The notes beneath the pieces were generated by a model, which did no database searches, was not told the origin of the DNA, and saw nothing but the letters and a program-made list of their open reading frames with translations. The position numbers and the translations under genes are program-made. From NCBI RefSeq assembly GCF_018603905.1, contig NZ_JAHFZZ010000012.1:62001-126000 (forward strand): 64,000 nucleotides of DNA, given 5' to 3'. Below, piece by piece: positions 28,419 to 36,142 of the stretch (position 1 is the first letter of the stretch; every line of letters starts with the position of its first letter). Origin of the DNA: Nonomuraea sp. NEAU-A123 (GTDB taxonomy: Bacteria > Actinomycetota > Actinomycetes > Streptosporangiales > Streptosporangiaceae).

Positions 28419-31400
28419 GTGAGTTTCGGGGTACTCGGGCCGCTGGCGGTCTGGACGGACGACGGACGCCGGATCGAGGTGACGGAGCCCAGGATGCGGG
28501 CGTTGCTGGCCGACCTCCTGGCGCACGGGGGCGGCCCGGTCTCGATGGACCGGCTGATCGACGACCTGTGGGGGGACCGGCCCTCCCGCAACCCCGTCGG
28601 CACCCTCCAGGCCCGCGTCTCCCAACTCCGCCGCGTGCTCGGCGGCCCCGGCTCGATCGTCCACACCCCGGCCGGCTACCGCCTGGCGATCGTCGAGCCC
28701 CAGCCGGACCCCTCACCGGCTGAGCCGGACGCGGACCGTTTCCGAGGCGGGGGCGACGCGGACCGTTTCCGAGGCGGGGGCGACGCGGACCGTTTCCGAG
28801 ACCGTTTCCGTGACCGAGGCGACGCGGACCCCTTTCACAGCGGGCCGGACTCTTTTCGGGACCGGTGGCGCGACGCGGACCGCTTCGAGGACCGGCACGT
28901 CCTGGGCCGCTTCGGGACGGGTGGTGACGCGGGCCGCTTTCGTATCGCGCTCGACGCGGACCGCTTCCTCAAGCTCGCCGGCCGCCGTTCTGCGGGCCCG
29001 CACGAGCGGGCCGCTCAGCTCCACGAGGCCCTGACGTTGTGGCGCGGCCCCGCGTACGCCGATCTCGCCGACGAGGAGTTCCTCCGCCCGGAGATCGCGC
29101 GCCTGGAGGAGGCACGCCTGTCCGCCCTCGAAGAGCAGGCGGAGGTACGGCTGGCACTGGGCGAGGACGTAGACCTGGCCGACCTGGTCGCCCAGCACCC
29201 GCTACGCGAACGCCTGCGCGCCCAGCACATGACAGCCCTGTACCGAGGCGGCCGCCAAGGCGAGGCCCTGGCCAGCTACGACGATCTACGCGAGCGGCTC
29301 GCGGGCGAACTGGGCCTGGACCCCACGCCCGAGCTGGCAGCACTCCAGGCGGCGATCCTCCGCCAGGACCCCTCACTCACCGCCCGGCCGGCCCACTCCA
29401 ACCTGCCGTCCCCCCTCACGGAGCTGATCGGCAGAGACGCCGAACTCGCCCAGGTCCGCAACCTGCTGAACACCGCCCGCCTGGTGACCCTCACAGGCCC
29501 TGGCGGCGTCGGCAAGACCCGCCTCGCCCTGGAAACCGCCCGCTCTCTCCTCGACGAAAGCCCCGCCTTCCCCGACGGGGTGTGGCTGGTGGAGCTGGGC
29601 GGGCTCGCCGACGTGGCCGAGGCGGTCGCGGACGTCCTCGGCGTACGCGACGACGACACCGCGCCCCTGCCGCCGAGGCTGGCGACCGCCTTGGCGGCCA
29701 AGCGGGCGTTGCTCGTGATCGACAACTGCGAGCACCTGGTGGAGGAGGCGGCTGCGCTGGTCTCGGCGCTGCTGCGGGCCGCCCCAGGACTACGGGTCCT
29801 GGCAACCAGCCGGGAACCGCTCTGCGTCACCGGCGAACACGTCCACATGGTGCCGCCACTGACCGAGCCCGACGCCGTACGCCTCTTCATTGCCCGCGCG
29901 GACCTCAAACTGAACGAGCCGAACGCGACCACCACGCCTCAACCGACCACCGCGCTTGATGGACCCCCGACGCCCCACTTGATCGCTACTTCTGCCGGTC
30001 CCGGCGGACCTGATGCGATCACCGCGCCCGGCCTGACTCCCGGGCCCCACTCGACTGCCGCGTTCGACTCGAGCACCGAGGCCACCGCGACTAGTGAGGC
30101 CACCGCGACGATCGAGACCATCGAGACCGACCCGACCAGTTGGCCGAGCAGGCCGAACGAGTTGGACAACCGGGGCGAGGTGGGTGAGGCGGTCGCGATC
30201 ATCTGCAGGCGGCTCGACGGCATCCCGCTGGCGTTGGAGCTGGCCGCTACTCGGGTGCGCGCGCTGGGCGTACGGGAAGTGGCCGAGCGGCTGGACGACA
30301 GGTTCCGCCTGCTCAGCTCCGGGATGCGTGATGCCCCGTCGAGGCAGCGGACGCTTCGGGCAGTGATCGACTGGAGCTGGGACCTGCTGTCCGGCCACGA
30401 GCGGGTCGTGCTGCGGCGGCTGGCCGCGCACGCGGACGGGTGCACGCTGGAGGCGGCCGAGGCGATCTGCGCCGAGCCCGGCGTGGACGTGGTGGACGTG
30501 CTGGCCCGGCTCGTCGACCGCTCGCTGGTGGTGGTGACCACTGGCCCCAGATACCGCCTGCTGGAATCGGTCGCCGCCTACTGCGCCGAACGCCTGGCGG
30601 AGGCGGGAGAGCACAGACAGATCGCCGCACGTCACGCCCGCTACTACACGTCGCTGGCCGAACGGGCGGACCTGCGCGGCCCAGGACAGAAGCAGTGGCT
30701 CGAACGCCTGGACACCGAGACCGCCAACCTGCGACTCGCCCTGTCGGGCCCGGAGCCGCTACGCCTGGTCAACGCGCTCGCCTGGTACTGGTTCCTACGC
30801 GGCCGCATGGGCGAGGCCCGCCGCTCGTTGTCCACCGCCCTATCCAGAACCACCCCAACGTCGGCCCCACGCCCGACGGACCGGCCCACCACGGACCGGC
30901 CCACCACGGGCGGCTCCGCGACCGACGGGTCCGCGACCCGCCTGCCTACGACCGGCCTGTCTGTCACCAGCGCGCCCGCTGCCAGTCCGCTCGCGGTGGA
31001 TCGGCCCGTTACCGCCACGTCTGCGACCGATCTGTCCGTGACCGGTCCGCTTGTCAGCAGCGCCCCGGCCATTGGTCGTCCCGTCAGCGGGGTGGCTGCC
31101 GAGGCGGCGGTCGCGTCTGTGTGGTTGGCGGGGATGGCGTTGGCGGTTGGGGAGGTGGCGCCGCCGGTTTGGGAGGCGGAGCTCGACGTTGAGGGGCGGG
31201 CACTGGCCGACTGGTTTCTGACCCACGTGCGCTGGGCGTACGGCGATCAGGTCGCGCATGAGGCGGCGGCGAGTCGGGCGTTGGCTGTGTTCGAGGTGCT
31301 TGGCGATCGGTGGGGGATCGCCGCCGCGCTCAGTCTGCGGGCGAAGCTGGCGGTGGGCCGGGCGGATCTGACCGCGATGGAGCGGGACGGTCGGCGGAGT

Positions 31401-32312
31401 CTGGAGCTGTTCAGCCAGTTGGGGGACGGGTGGGGGCGGTTGGAGGCCATGGACGCGCTCGACCGGCTGGCTGAGATACGTGGTGACTATGCCGAGGCCG
31501 CCAGATTGCGCGTGGAGCAGTTGCGGCTGGCGGAGGAGCTCGGCTTCGAGGTCGCGTTCAAACTGGCCGGGTTGGGCCGTGTGGCGCTCCTGGCGGGCCA
31601 GTACGAGCGGGCCGACCACTACCACGAGCGGGCCAGGCGGCTGGCCGTGGAGCAGTCCTACAAGGCCGCGGAGGAGCATGCCGTGCTCGGGCTGGCACTG
31701 AGCGCCAGGCGGCAGGGCAGGTACGAGCGGGCGGAAGGGCTTCTGATGCCGTGGCTCGGCTGGTTGCGGGAGGTGCGGGGGACGCCCGGCATCGCGTTCC
31801 TCATGGCCGAACTGGGGTTCGCCGCCGAGCAGCGCGGCGACGCCGGGACGGCGCTCGCCAGGCAGCGGGATGGTTATGAGGCGGCCCAGACCACCGGGGA
31901 CCCCAGAGCGATCGCGCTCGCACTGGAGGGCCTGGCAGGCGCACTGTCGCTCATGGCCGAGCAAAGCCAGCAGCGCGGGCAAGGCGAGCGCGGGGACCGT
32001 TTCGGGCAGTACCGGGAAGCGGCCGGGTTGCTTGGGGTGGCGGCGGCGCTCAGAGAGGCTGTAGGTGTGCCTTTGCCCGTTCCTGAGCGCGCCGATGTCG
32101 ACCGGATCGCCGCCAGGTTGCACAAGGGGATGGGGGAGGAGGCGTTCGACGCGGCCCGCGCCTCAGGGCGCGGGAAACTCCGCGACCACTTCCCAGGCGC
32201 CGTCGGAGCCGGGCCCGGCGTAGAGGCGCCCGCCCAGGGCCTCCACCCGCTCGGCCATTCCGACCAGGCCGAACCCGCCTCCCAGACGGGAGAGCCGGGG
32301 GTCGGCGGCTGA
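28419..32312 (+). CDS. AfsR/SARP-like transcriptional regulator with three low-complexity insertions
   Basis: Large regulator of 1297 residues from GTG 28419 (GTG 28416 is equally open). Order: OmpR-type DNA-binding domain (FGVLGPLAVWTDDGRR to residue about 95), BTAD helices (from DADRFLKLAG at 179 to about 325), NB-ARC ATPase with P-loop GPGGVGKT (360–367) and VIDNCEHLVEE, then a TPR-like C-terminus. Three Thr/Ser/Ala/Pro or DADRF-repeat insertions interrupt it, at about 104–178, 501–587 and 808–889, where relatives join directly. The last 150 bases overlap the convergent kinase gene and add about 48 non-family residues. Probably controls secondary metabolism or the divergent IRED gene. Confidence 0.85.
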   Translation: MSFGVLGPLAVWTDDGRRIEVTEPRMRALLADLLAHGGGPVSMDRLIDDLWGDRPSRNPVGTLQARVSQLRRVLGGPGSIVHTPAGYRLAIVEPQPDPSPAEPDADRFRGGGDADRFRGGGDADRFRDRFRDRGDADPFHSGPDSFRDRWRDADRFEDRHVLGRFGTGGDAGRFRIALDADRFLKLAGRRSAGPHERAAQLHEALTLWRGPAYADLADEEFLRPEIARLEEARLSALEEQAEVRLALGEDVDLADLVAQHPLRERLRAQHMTALYRGGRQGEALASYDDLRERLAGELGLDPTPELAALQAAILRQDPSLTARPAHSNLPSPLTELIGRDAELAQVRNLLNTARLVTLTGPGGVGKTRLALETARSLLDESPAFPDGVWLVELGGLADVAEAVADVLGVRDDDTAPLPPRLATALAAKRALLVIDNCEHLVEEAAALVSALLRAAPGLRVLATSREPLCVTGEHVHMVPPLTEPDAVRLFIARADLKLNEPNATTTPQPTTALDGPPTPHLIATSAGPGGPDAITAPGLTPGPHSTAAFDSSTEATATSEATATIETIETDPTSWPSRPNELDNRGEVGEAVAIICRRLDGIPLALELAATRVRALGVREVAERLDDRFRLLSSGMRDAPSRQRTLRAVIDWSWDLLSGHERVVLRRLAAHADGCTLEAAEAICAEPGVDVVDVLARLVDRSLVVVTTGPRYRLLESVAAYCAERLAEAGEHRQIAARHARYYTSLAERADLRGPGQKQWLERLDTETANLRLALSGPEPLRLVNALAWYWFLRGRMGEARRSLSTALSRTTPTSAPRPTDRPTTDRPTTGGSATDGSATRLPTTGLSVTSAPAASPLAVDRPVTATSATDLSVTGPLVSSAPAIGRPVSGVAAEAAVASVWLAGMALAVGEVAPPVWEAELDVEGRALADWFLTHVRWAYGDQVAHEAAASRALAVFEVLGDRWGIAAALSLRAKLAVGRADLTAMERDGRRSLELFSQLGDGWGRLEAMDALDRLAEIRGDYAEAARLRVEQLRLAEELGFEVAFKLAGLGRVALLAGQYERADHYHERARRLAVEQSYKAAEEHAVLGLALSARRQGRYERAEGLLMPWLGWLREVRGTPGIAFLMAELGFAAEQRGDAGTALARQRDGYEAAQTTGDPRAIALALEGLAGALSLMAEQSQQRGQGERGDRFGQYREAAGLLGVAAALREAVGVPLPVPERADVDRIAARLHKGMGEEAFDAARASGRGKLRDHFPGAVGAGPGVEAPAQGLHPLGHSDQAEPASQTGEPGVGG
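28728..28975 (+). repeat. tandem DADRF-coding repeats inside AfsR-like gene
   Basis: A 27-base unit (GACGCGGACCGTTTCCGAGG plus GCGGGGGC-type tail) occurs intact at 28728–28754 and 28755–28781, partially from 28782, and in decayed form further on. It copies the codons for DADRF, which occurs natively at residues 179–183, so the block looks like an internal amplification of that segment. Confidence 0.8.
30876..30905 (+). repeat. 15-base tandem repeat in third insertion of AfsR-like gene
   Basis: ACGGACCGGCCCACC is repeated exactly twice head to tail at 30876–30890 and 30891–30905, encoding TDRPT-type residues, with looser copies after it. Confidence 0.75.
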
Positions 32313-33302
32313 GCCGAAGTTGCGGATGCGCAACAGCACGCGCTGGTCGAACCGTCGCAGCTCGGCCTCGACCCAACTGGCGCCCGGCGCGTGCTTGCGG
32401 ATGTTGGTGAGCGCCTCCCGTAGCACCCGGTGGATCGTCGTCATGACCTCCGGCGGCAGGGTGCGGTCGTCGATGCCCGACCCGATCTCGAACGCGACGC
32501 GCGGCCCGTTCGCCGAGAACCGCTCCGTCAGCAGGCGCAGATCGGCCAGCGACGTGCCGGGCCGCCTGTCGGCCTCGTCCTCGGTCCTCAGTACGGTGAC
32601 CAGGCGCCGCATCGAGGTGAGCGCCTCCGTGCCGGCGGTGGCGATGGCGTCGAGGGCGGGCAGTACGGCGTCGGGCTTCATGTCGGCGACCGTGCGGGCG
32701 GCCTGGGCCTGTACGACGATGCCGGTGATGTGGTGGGCGACCAGGTCGTGCAGCTCCCTGGCCAGCTCCAGGCGTTCGGCCCGCCGTACGGAATGGACGG
32801 CCTCCTTGCGGCGCTCCTGCTGGAAGCGGAGGTAGCCGCCGACGGCGGCGGTCATCGTCCAGGCGGTGAAGAGCATGAACGAGAAGACCAGCTCGTTGTG
32901 GGGATCGCGGGCGATGCCCTCCGCCATGAGGGCGACCAGCGCGGCGGCCCCGAACACGGCGGCCCGCTTGACCGGCTCGACGTGGCGGAGCACGCCGATG
33001 GTCAGGATGATCAGCGCGCCGGTCTCCGCGGAGCCGGGCACGCCGACGAACCCGGTCAAGCCGATCACCAACGAGACGACGAACGACAGGGCCGCCACGG
33101 CGATGAACGTCTCGACCCGGAAGCGGCGCCGCAGGATGACGGCCGCGATGCCCGCGACCCCGCAGATCGCCACCGTCCACTGGAGGCCGCCCCTGGTGCC
33201 GGCCACCACGAAGTCCACGAGAAGCATCATGGCCAGCCAGCCGATCGCGGCGATGTCGCTCAGCCGGCGGATCCAGTAGACGACGCGCTTGGATTCCCCC
33301 AC
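32163..33302 (-). CDS. NarL-type sensor histidine kinase without adjacent response regulator
   Basis: Membrane kinase of 379 residues. Four to five hydrophobic segments fill residues about 15–160, with short loops, so it probably senses within the membrane. HisKA_3 dimerisation box ARELHDLVAHHITG has the phospho-acceptor His185. The HATPase has an N box (REALTNIRKHAPGA) and G box (GGGFGLVGMAERVEALGG). Start GTG 33302 has TAGGCT 7 bases upstream, a leaderless pattern. No response regulator lies next to it. It overlaps the AfsR-type gene by 150 bases tail to tail. Confidence 0.9.
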   Translation of the reverse strand: MGESKRVVYWIRRLSDIAAIGWLAMMLLVDFVVAGTRGGLQWTVAICGVAGIAAVILRRRFRVETFIAVAALSFVVSLVIGLTGFVGVPGSAETGALIILTIGVLRHVEPVKRAAVFGAAALVALMAEGIARDPHNELVFSFMLFTAWTMTAAVGGYLRFQQERRKEAVHSVRRAERLELARELHDLVAHHITGIVVQAQAARTVADMKPDAVLPALDAIATAGTEALTSMRRLVTVLRTEDEADRRPGTSLADLRLLTERFSANGPRVAFEIGSGIDDRTLPPEVMTTIHRVLREALTNIRKHAPGASWVEAELRRFDQRVLLRIRNFGSAADPRLSRLGGGFGLVGMAERVEALGGRLYAGPGSDGAWEVVAEFPAP

Positions 33303-33309
33303 TCCTGGA

Positions 33310-33315
33310 AGCCTA
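33310..33315 (-). promoter_or_regulatory. leaderless -10 box (TAGGCT) of NarL-type kinase gene
   Basis: TAGGCT on the minus strand lies 7 bases before GTG 33302. The AGGA next to the start codon is too close to serve as a ribosome site. Confidence 0.5.
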
Positions 33316-33442
33316 AGCCGGAAGTCGGACGGCGAGCATCGACCGTTCGGCCGATGAGGAGCGCCGAGGACCAGCCCTTCAGCGGAGGCGGTGGCGGGGG
33401 GCCGTCGACCATGCTGGGAGATGTCCGGAAGGGGGACGGGAA

Positions 33443-33652
33443 ATGGTTCTCATTGGGTTCGTACTACTGGGTGTCGGGCTGGTCGTCGGGTTGTTGCTGG
33501 CGCTGGCCGACCCTGTGCTGCTCTCCCGCATCAACGGGGAGGACGCGGAGGGCGGCAGCGGCCGCCACATCGAGGTGCCCGCACCGAACGCCGGCGTGGT
33601 GCGCCTGACGCCACGAGCGGGCGGCGACAGGCACGAGCCCCAAGCGGCCTGA
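33443..33652 (+). CDS. small single-pass membrane protein
   Basis: A 69-residue protein from ATG 33443 with GGGGGACGGG just upstream. Residues 2–22 (VLIGFVLLGVGLVVGLLLAL) form one hydrophobic helix with its short N-terminus, followed by a polar tail with LSRINGEDAEGGSGR. No family is recognisable. It stands between the divergent kinase and metB; a 16-bp hairpin follows 100 bases later. Confidence 0.55.
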   Translation: MVLIGFVLLGVGLVVGLLLALADPVLLSRINGEDAEGGSGRHIEVPAPNAGVVRLTPRAGGDRHEPQAA

Positions 33653-33752
33653 GCCCACTGATCCGACACACAGGCCTGGCACACAACAGACCTGGCTCGC
33701 GCGGGCATGGCGTGCGAGTCACGCGGGCGCGCTTTGGGGACGGCGCCCGCCT

Positions 33753-33788
33753 CGGCCCGCGATCCGTTGGGGAACGGATCGCGGGCCG
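33753..33788 (+). terminator. 16-bp perfect hairpin 5' of metB
   Basis: CGGCCCGCGATCCGTT and AACGGATCGCGGGCCG pair without mismatch around a GGGG loop. It ends the upstream small gene and lies 19 bases before the metB start; no T-tract follows, so an attenuator or regulatory role is also possible. Confidence 0.7.
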
Positions 33789-33795
33789 CTTCCGT

Positions 33796-33801
33796 TACCG
33801 T
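33796..33801 (+). promoter_or_regulatory. leaderless -10 box (TACCGT) of metB
   Basis: TACCGT lies 6 bases before ATG 33808, between the large hairpin and the gene. No Shine-Dalgarno is present. Confidence 0.5.
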
Positions 33802-33807
33802 GGGCTT

Positions 33808-34947
33808 ATGACGAACGGTTTCGAAACTCTGGCGATCCACGCAGGTCAGGAGCCTGACCCGCTGACCGGCGCGGTCGTGCCGCCGATTTACGCGACGTCC
33901 ACCTACAAGCAGGACGGCGTGGGGGGCCTGCGTTCCGGATACGAGTACAGTCGCTCGGCCAACCCCACCAGGACCGCGCTCGAAGAGGCGCTGGCCGCGG
34001 TCGAGGGCGGCGCGCGCGGGCTGGCGTTCGCGTCGGGCCTGGCGGCCGAGGACGCCCTGCTGCGTACCGTCTGCAGGCCGCAGGACCACGTCATCATCCC
34101 CAACGACGCGTACGGCGGCACGTACCGGCTGTTCGCGAAGGTCAACGAGCGCTGGGGCCTGCACTACGACCCGGTGCCGCTCGGCGACCTCGACGCCGTG
34201 GCCAAGGCAATGACGCAGAAGACGCGGATCGTCTGGGTGGAGACGCCGACGAACCCGCTGCTCGGCATCGCCGACATCGCCGCGCTCGCCCAGCTCGCCC
34301 ACGACAACGGGGCGCTGCTGGTGGTCGACAACACCTTCGCCTCTCCATACCTGCAGCAGCCGCTCGCGCTGGGCGCGGACGTGGTCGTGCACTCCACCAC
34401 CAAGTACGTCGGCGGCCATTCCGACGTCGTCGGCGGCGCGCTGATCGCGGCCGACCAGGCGGTCGGCGAGGAGCTGGCCTACCACCAGAACGCGATGGGC
34501 GCGGTGGCCGGGCCGTTCGACGCCTGGCTGACGCTGCGCGGGCTCAAGACGTTGGGTGTACGGATGGACCGCCACTGCGACAACGCCGAGCGGGTCGTCG
34601 ATCTGCTGCTCGCGCACCCGCGCGTGACCCAGGTGCTCTACCCGGGGATGGGCGAGCACCCCGGGCACGAGGTGGCCGCCAAGCAGATGAAGCGGTTCGG
34701 TGGCATGGTGTCGTTCCGCGTCGCGGGCGGCGAGGAAGAGGCCGTGGCGGTGTGCAACCGGGCGAAGCTGTTCACGCTGGGCGAGTCGCTGGGCGGCGTC
34801 GAGTCGCTCATCGAGCATCCGGGCAGGATGACGCACGCCTCGGTGGCGGGCTCGCCGCTGGAGGTGCCGGGCGACCTGGTGCGGCTGTCGGTCGGCATCG
34901 AGACGGTCGACGACCTGCTCGCCGACCTCAAGCAGGCGCTCGGCTAA
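33808..34947 (+). CDS. metB: cystathionine gamma-synthase
   Basis: PLP enzyme making cystathionine from cysteine and an activated homoserine. The 379-residue protein has the family hallmarks: YEYSRSANPTRTALEEALA, FASGLAAEDALL, DNTFASPYLQQPLALGAD and the PLP Lys199 in HSTTKYVGGHSD. MetB and cystathionine gamma-lyase are very close in sequence, so the reverse reaction is possible. With CBS in the same window both halves of transsulfuration are represented. Start ATG 33808 follows a TACCGT box. The stop overlaps the converging membrane-protein gene by 4 bases. Confidence 0.93.
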   Translation: MTNGFETLAIHAGQEPDPLTGAVVPPIYATSTYKQDGVGGLRSGYEYSRSANPTRTALEEALAAVEGGARGLAFASGLAAEDALLRTVCRPQDHVIIPNDAYGGTYRLFAKVNERWGLHYDPVPLGDLDAVAKAMTQKTRIVWVETPTNPLLGIADIAALAQLAHDNGALLVVDNTFASPYLQQPLALGADVVVHSTTKYVGGHSDVVGGALIAADQAVGEELAYHQNAMGAVAGPFDAWLTLRGLKTLGVRMDRHCDNAERVVDLLLAHPRVTQVLYPGMGEHPGHEVAAKQMKRFGGMVSFRVAGGEEEAVAVCNRAKLFTLGESLGGVESLIEHPGRMTHASVAGSPLEVPGDLVRLSVGIETVDDLLADLKQALG

Positions 34948-35375
34948 CCGGGTATAACCATCAGGAACAGGATCACCAGCCAGATCACGGACAGCAGCCC
35001 GCTGATGGCGGCGATCCGGCCGTTCTGCACCTTGGCGTCGTCGTCCGGGTTCTCGGTCTCGAGGACCCGGACGGCTGCGCGCAGGTCGCGGTCGATGATG
35101 ACGAGCAGCACGATGGCCACGACGAACAGGGTCATCGAGGCCGTCATGTACCACTTGCCGAGCACCCCGGCCCCGATGGACAGGCCCAGGGCCAGCCCGA
35201 AGATCAGCACACCCAGCGAACCGATGCTGTAGATCCGGGTGGTCCGCTGGATGTTCTGCAGGACGGGCACGTTCTTGGTGCGGATGGCTCGAGGCGCGGC
35301 CATGGTGACCGCGGTGAGCGGGCCCACCGTGAAGATCGCGAAGCCGATGTGCAGCCAGAGAAGCAGGGACGACAT
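34944..35375 (-). CDS. four-helix integral membrane protein (DUF2269-like)
   Basis: A 143-residue membrane protein from ATG 35375, chosen because TAGTCT lies 7 bases upstream and no ribosome site exists. Segments: LLLWLHIGFAIFTVGPLTAV, IYSIGSLGVLIFGLALGLSI, MTASMTLFVVAIVLLVIIDR and ISGLLSVIWLVILFLMVI. The early His in LHI and the compact layout recall DUF2269-type proteins, but function is unknown. It follows a 41-residue membrane peptide gene on the same strand. Confidence 0.75.
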   Translation of the reverse strand: MSSLLLWLHIGFAIFTVGPLTAVTMAAPRAIRTKNVPVLQNIQRTTRIYSIGSLGVLIFGLALGLSIGAGVLGKWYMTASMTLFVVAIVLLVIIDRDLRAAVRVLETENPDDDAKVQNGRIAAISGLLSVIWLVILFLMVIPG

Positions 35376-35382
35376 GCGAAGG

Positions 35383-35388
35383 AGACTA
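35383..35388 (-). promoter_or_regulatory. leaderless -10 box (TAGTCT) of the DUF2269-like gene
   Basis: TAGTCT lies 7 bases before ATG 35375 and overlaps the TAG stop of the upstream 41-aa gene. Confidence 0.45.
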
Positions 35389-35511
35389 GTCCCCGACGAT
35401 CTCGCCCGTTGACTCGACACTCTGTTTACCTTCCGAGGAGCAGCGCATGATCAGCTCGGTGGCCGCGATGGCGACCACCATCAGCACGATCAGAAGAATC
35501 ATGGCAATCAT
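35386..35511 (-). CDS. 41-residue single-pass membrane peptide
   Basis: Below usual gene-finder limits. It starts at ATG 35511 with a strong AGGAGG eight bases upstream. The first 20 residues (MIAMILLIVLMVVAIAATEL) form one hydrophobic helix; the rest (IMRCSSEGKQSVESTGEIVG then D) is polar and contains one Cys. It precedes the DUF2269-like membrane protein directly. The strong ribosome site and clean helix argue that it is real. Function unknown; a partner or regulator of the next gene product is a guess. Confidence 0.62.
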   Translation of the reverse strand: MIAMILLIVLMVVAIAATELIMRCSSEGKQSVESTGEIVGD

Positions 35512-35651
35512 GGGACACCCCTCCTTCCCCGTGTGGGACGTAAATATCGTCCGTAATGACTAGACGCTCTGGCAACGGAATAAGTTCAGCGCGGGTATGG
35601 TTGCTAACCGTCGCTTTTTCCTTACCTTCTGGGCACAAGGGGGTGCCGTCC

Positions 35652-36074
35652 GTGGCCGTCAGGCATGTCGAGCCGTATACCGACGAGTGGCTGCAGCAGC
35701 CGACCGGCTACGTGCAGCAGGTCGTCGACCTGCTCGGAGCCGAGGTCGCCGACTGGTGGGAGGGCCCCTGCGAGCCGCGTGACGCGACCGTCCGCCTGGC
35801 GGACGGCAGCGCGCTGGTGTGGGACGAGGAGAGCGGATGGCGGCTCGGGAGCTTCGTCTCCGGTGGCCGCGGCGAGCACACCCAGCTCGACGGCGTCCGT
35901 TATCTGGGCGGCGGGCTGCTGCCCCGGCCCGAGCGCGTGCCGTCGGCGCTGAGCGACGCCCGCGTGGGCGTGGGCGCCAGCTCCGCGTGGCGCCCCTGCT
36001 ACCGCTCGCACCGCAACTGCCGCGACGGCTTCGACGTCGCGCTCGACTTCTACGCCCCCCTCATCGAGGCGTGA
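35652..36074 (+). CDS. DUF6292 family protein
   Basis: A 140-residue actinobacterial protein from GTG 35652 with AAGGGGG eight bases upstream. It shows the family blocks YVQQVVDLLGAEVADWWEGP, DATVRLADGSALVWDEESGW and FVSGGRGEHTQLDGVRYLGG. Relatives occur in many copies in Streptosporangiales and lie beside regulators such as XRE or sigma-factor genes; function is unknown. It diverges from the 41-aa peptide gene and is followed by a short tandem repeat. Confidence 0.82.
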   Translation: MAVRHVEPYTDEWLQQPTGYVQQVVDLLGAEVADWWEGPCEPRDATVRLADGSALVWDEESGWRLGSFVSGGRGEHTQLDGVRYLGGGLLPRPERVPSALSDARVGVGASSAWRPCYRSHRNCRDGFDVALDFYAPLIEA

Positions 36075-36132
36075 CCGCCCAAAGGACCGCCTGACCGCCC
36101 GAAGGACCGCCTGGCCGCCCGAAGAACGCCGG
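36073..36132. repeat. three 20-base tandem repeats in a convergent intergenic gap
   Basis: Unit GACCGCCCAAAGGACCGCCT at 36073–36092, one-base variant at 36093–36112, and a more decayed copy at 36113–36132. It begins inside the DUF6292 stop codon and fills the gap to the VWA gene stop. Confidence 0.85.
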
Positions 36133-36142
36133 GGGTTCGCGT

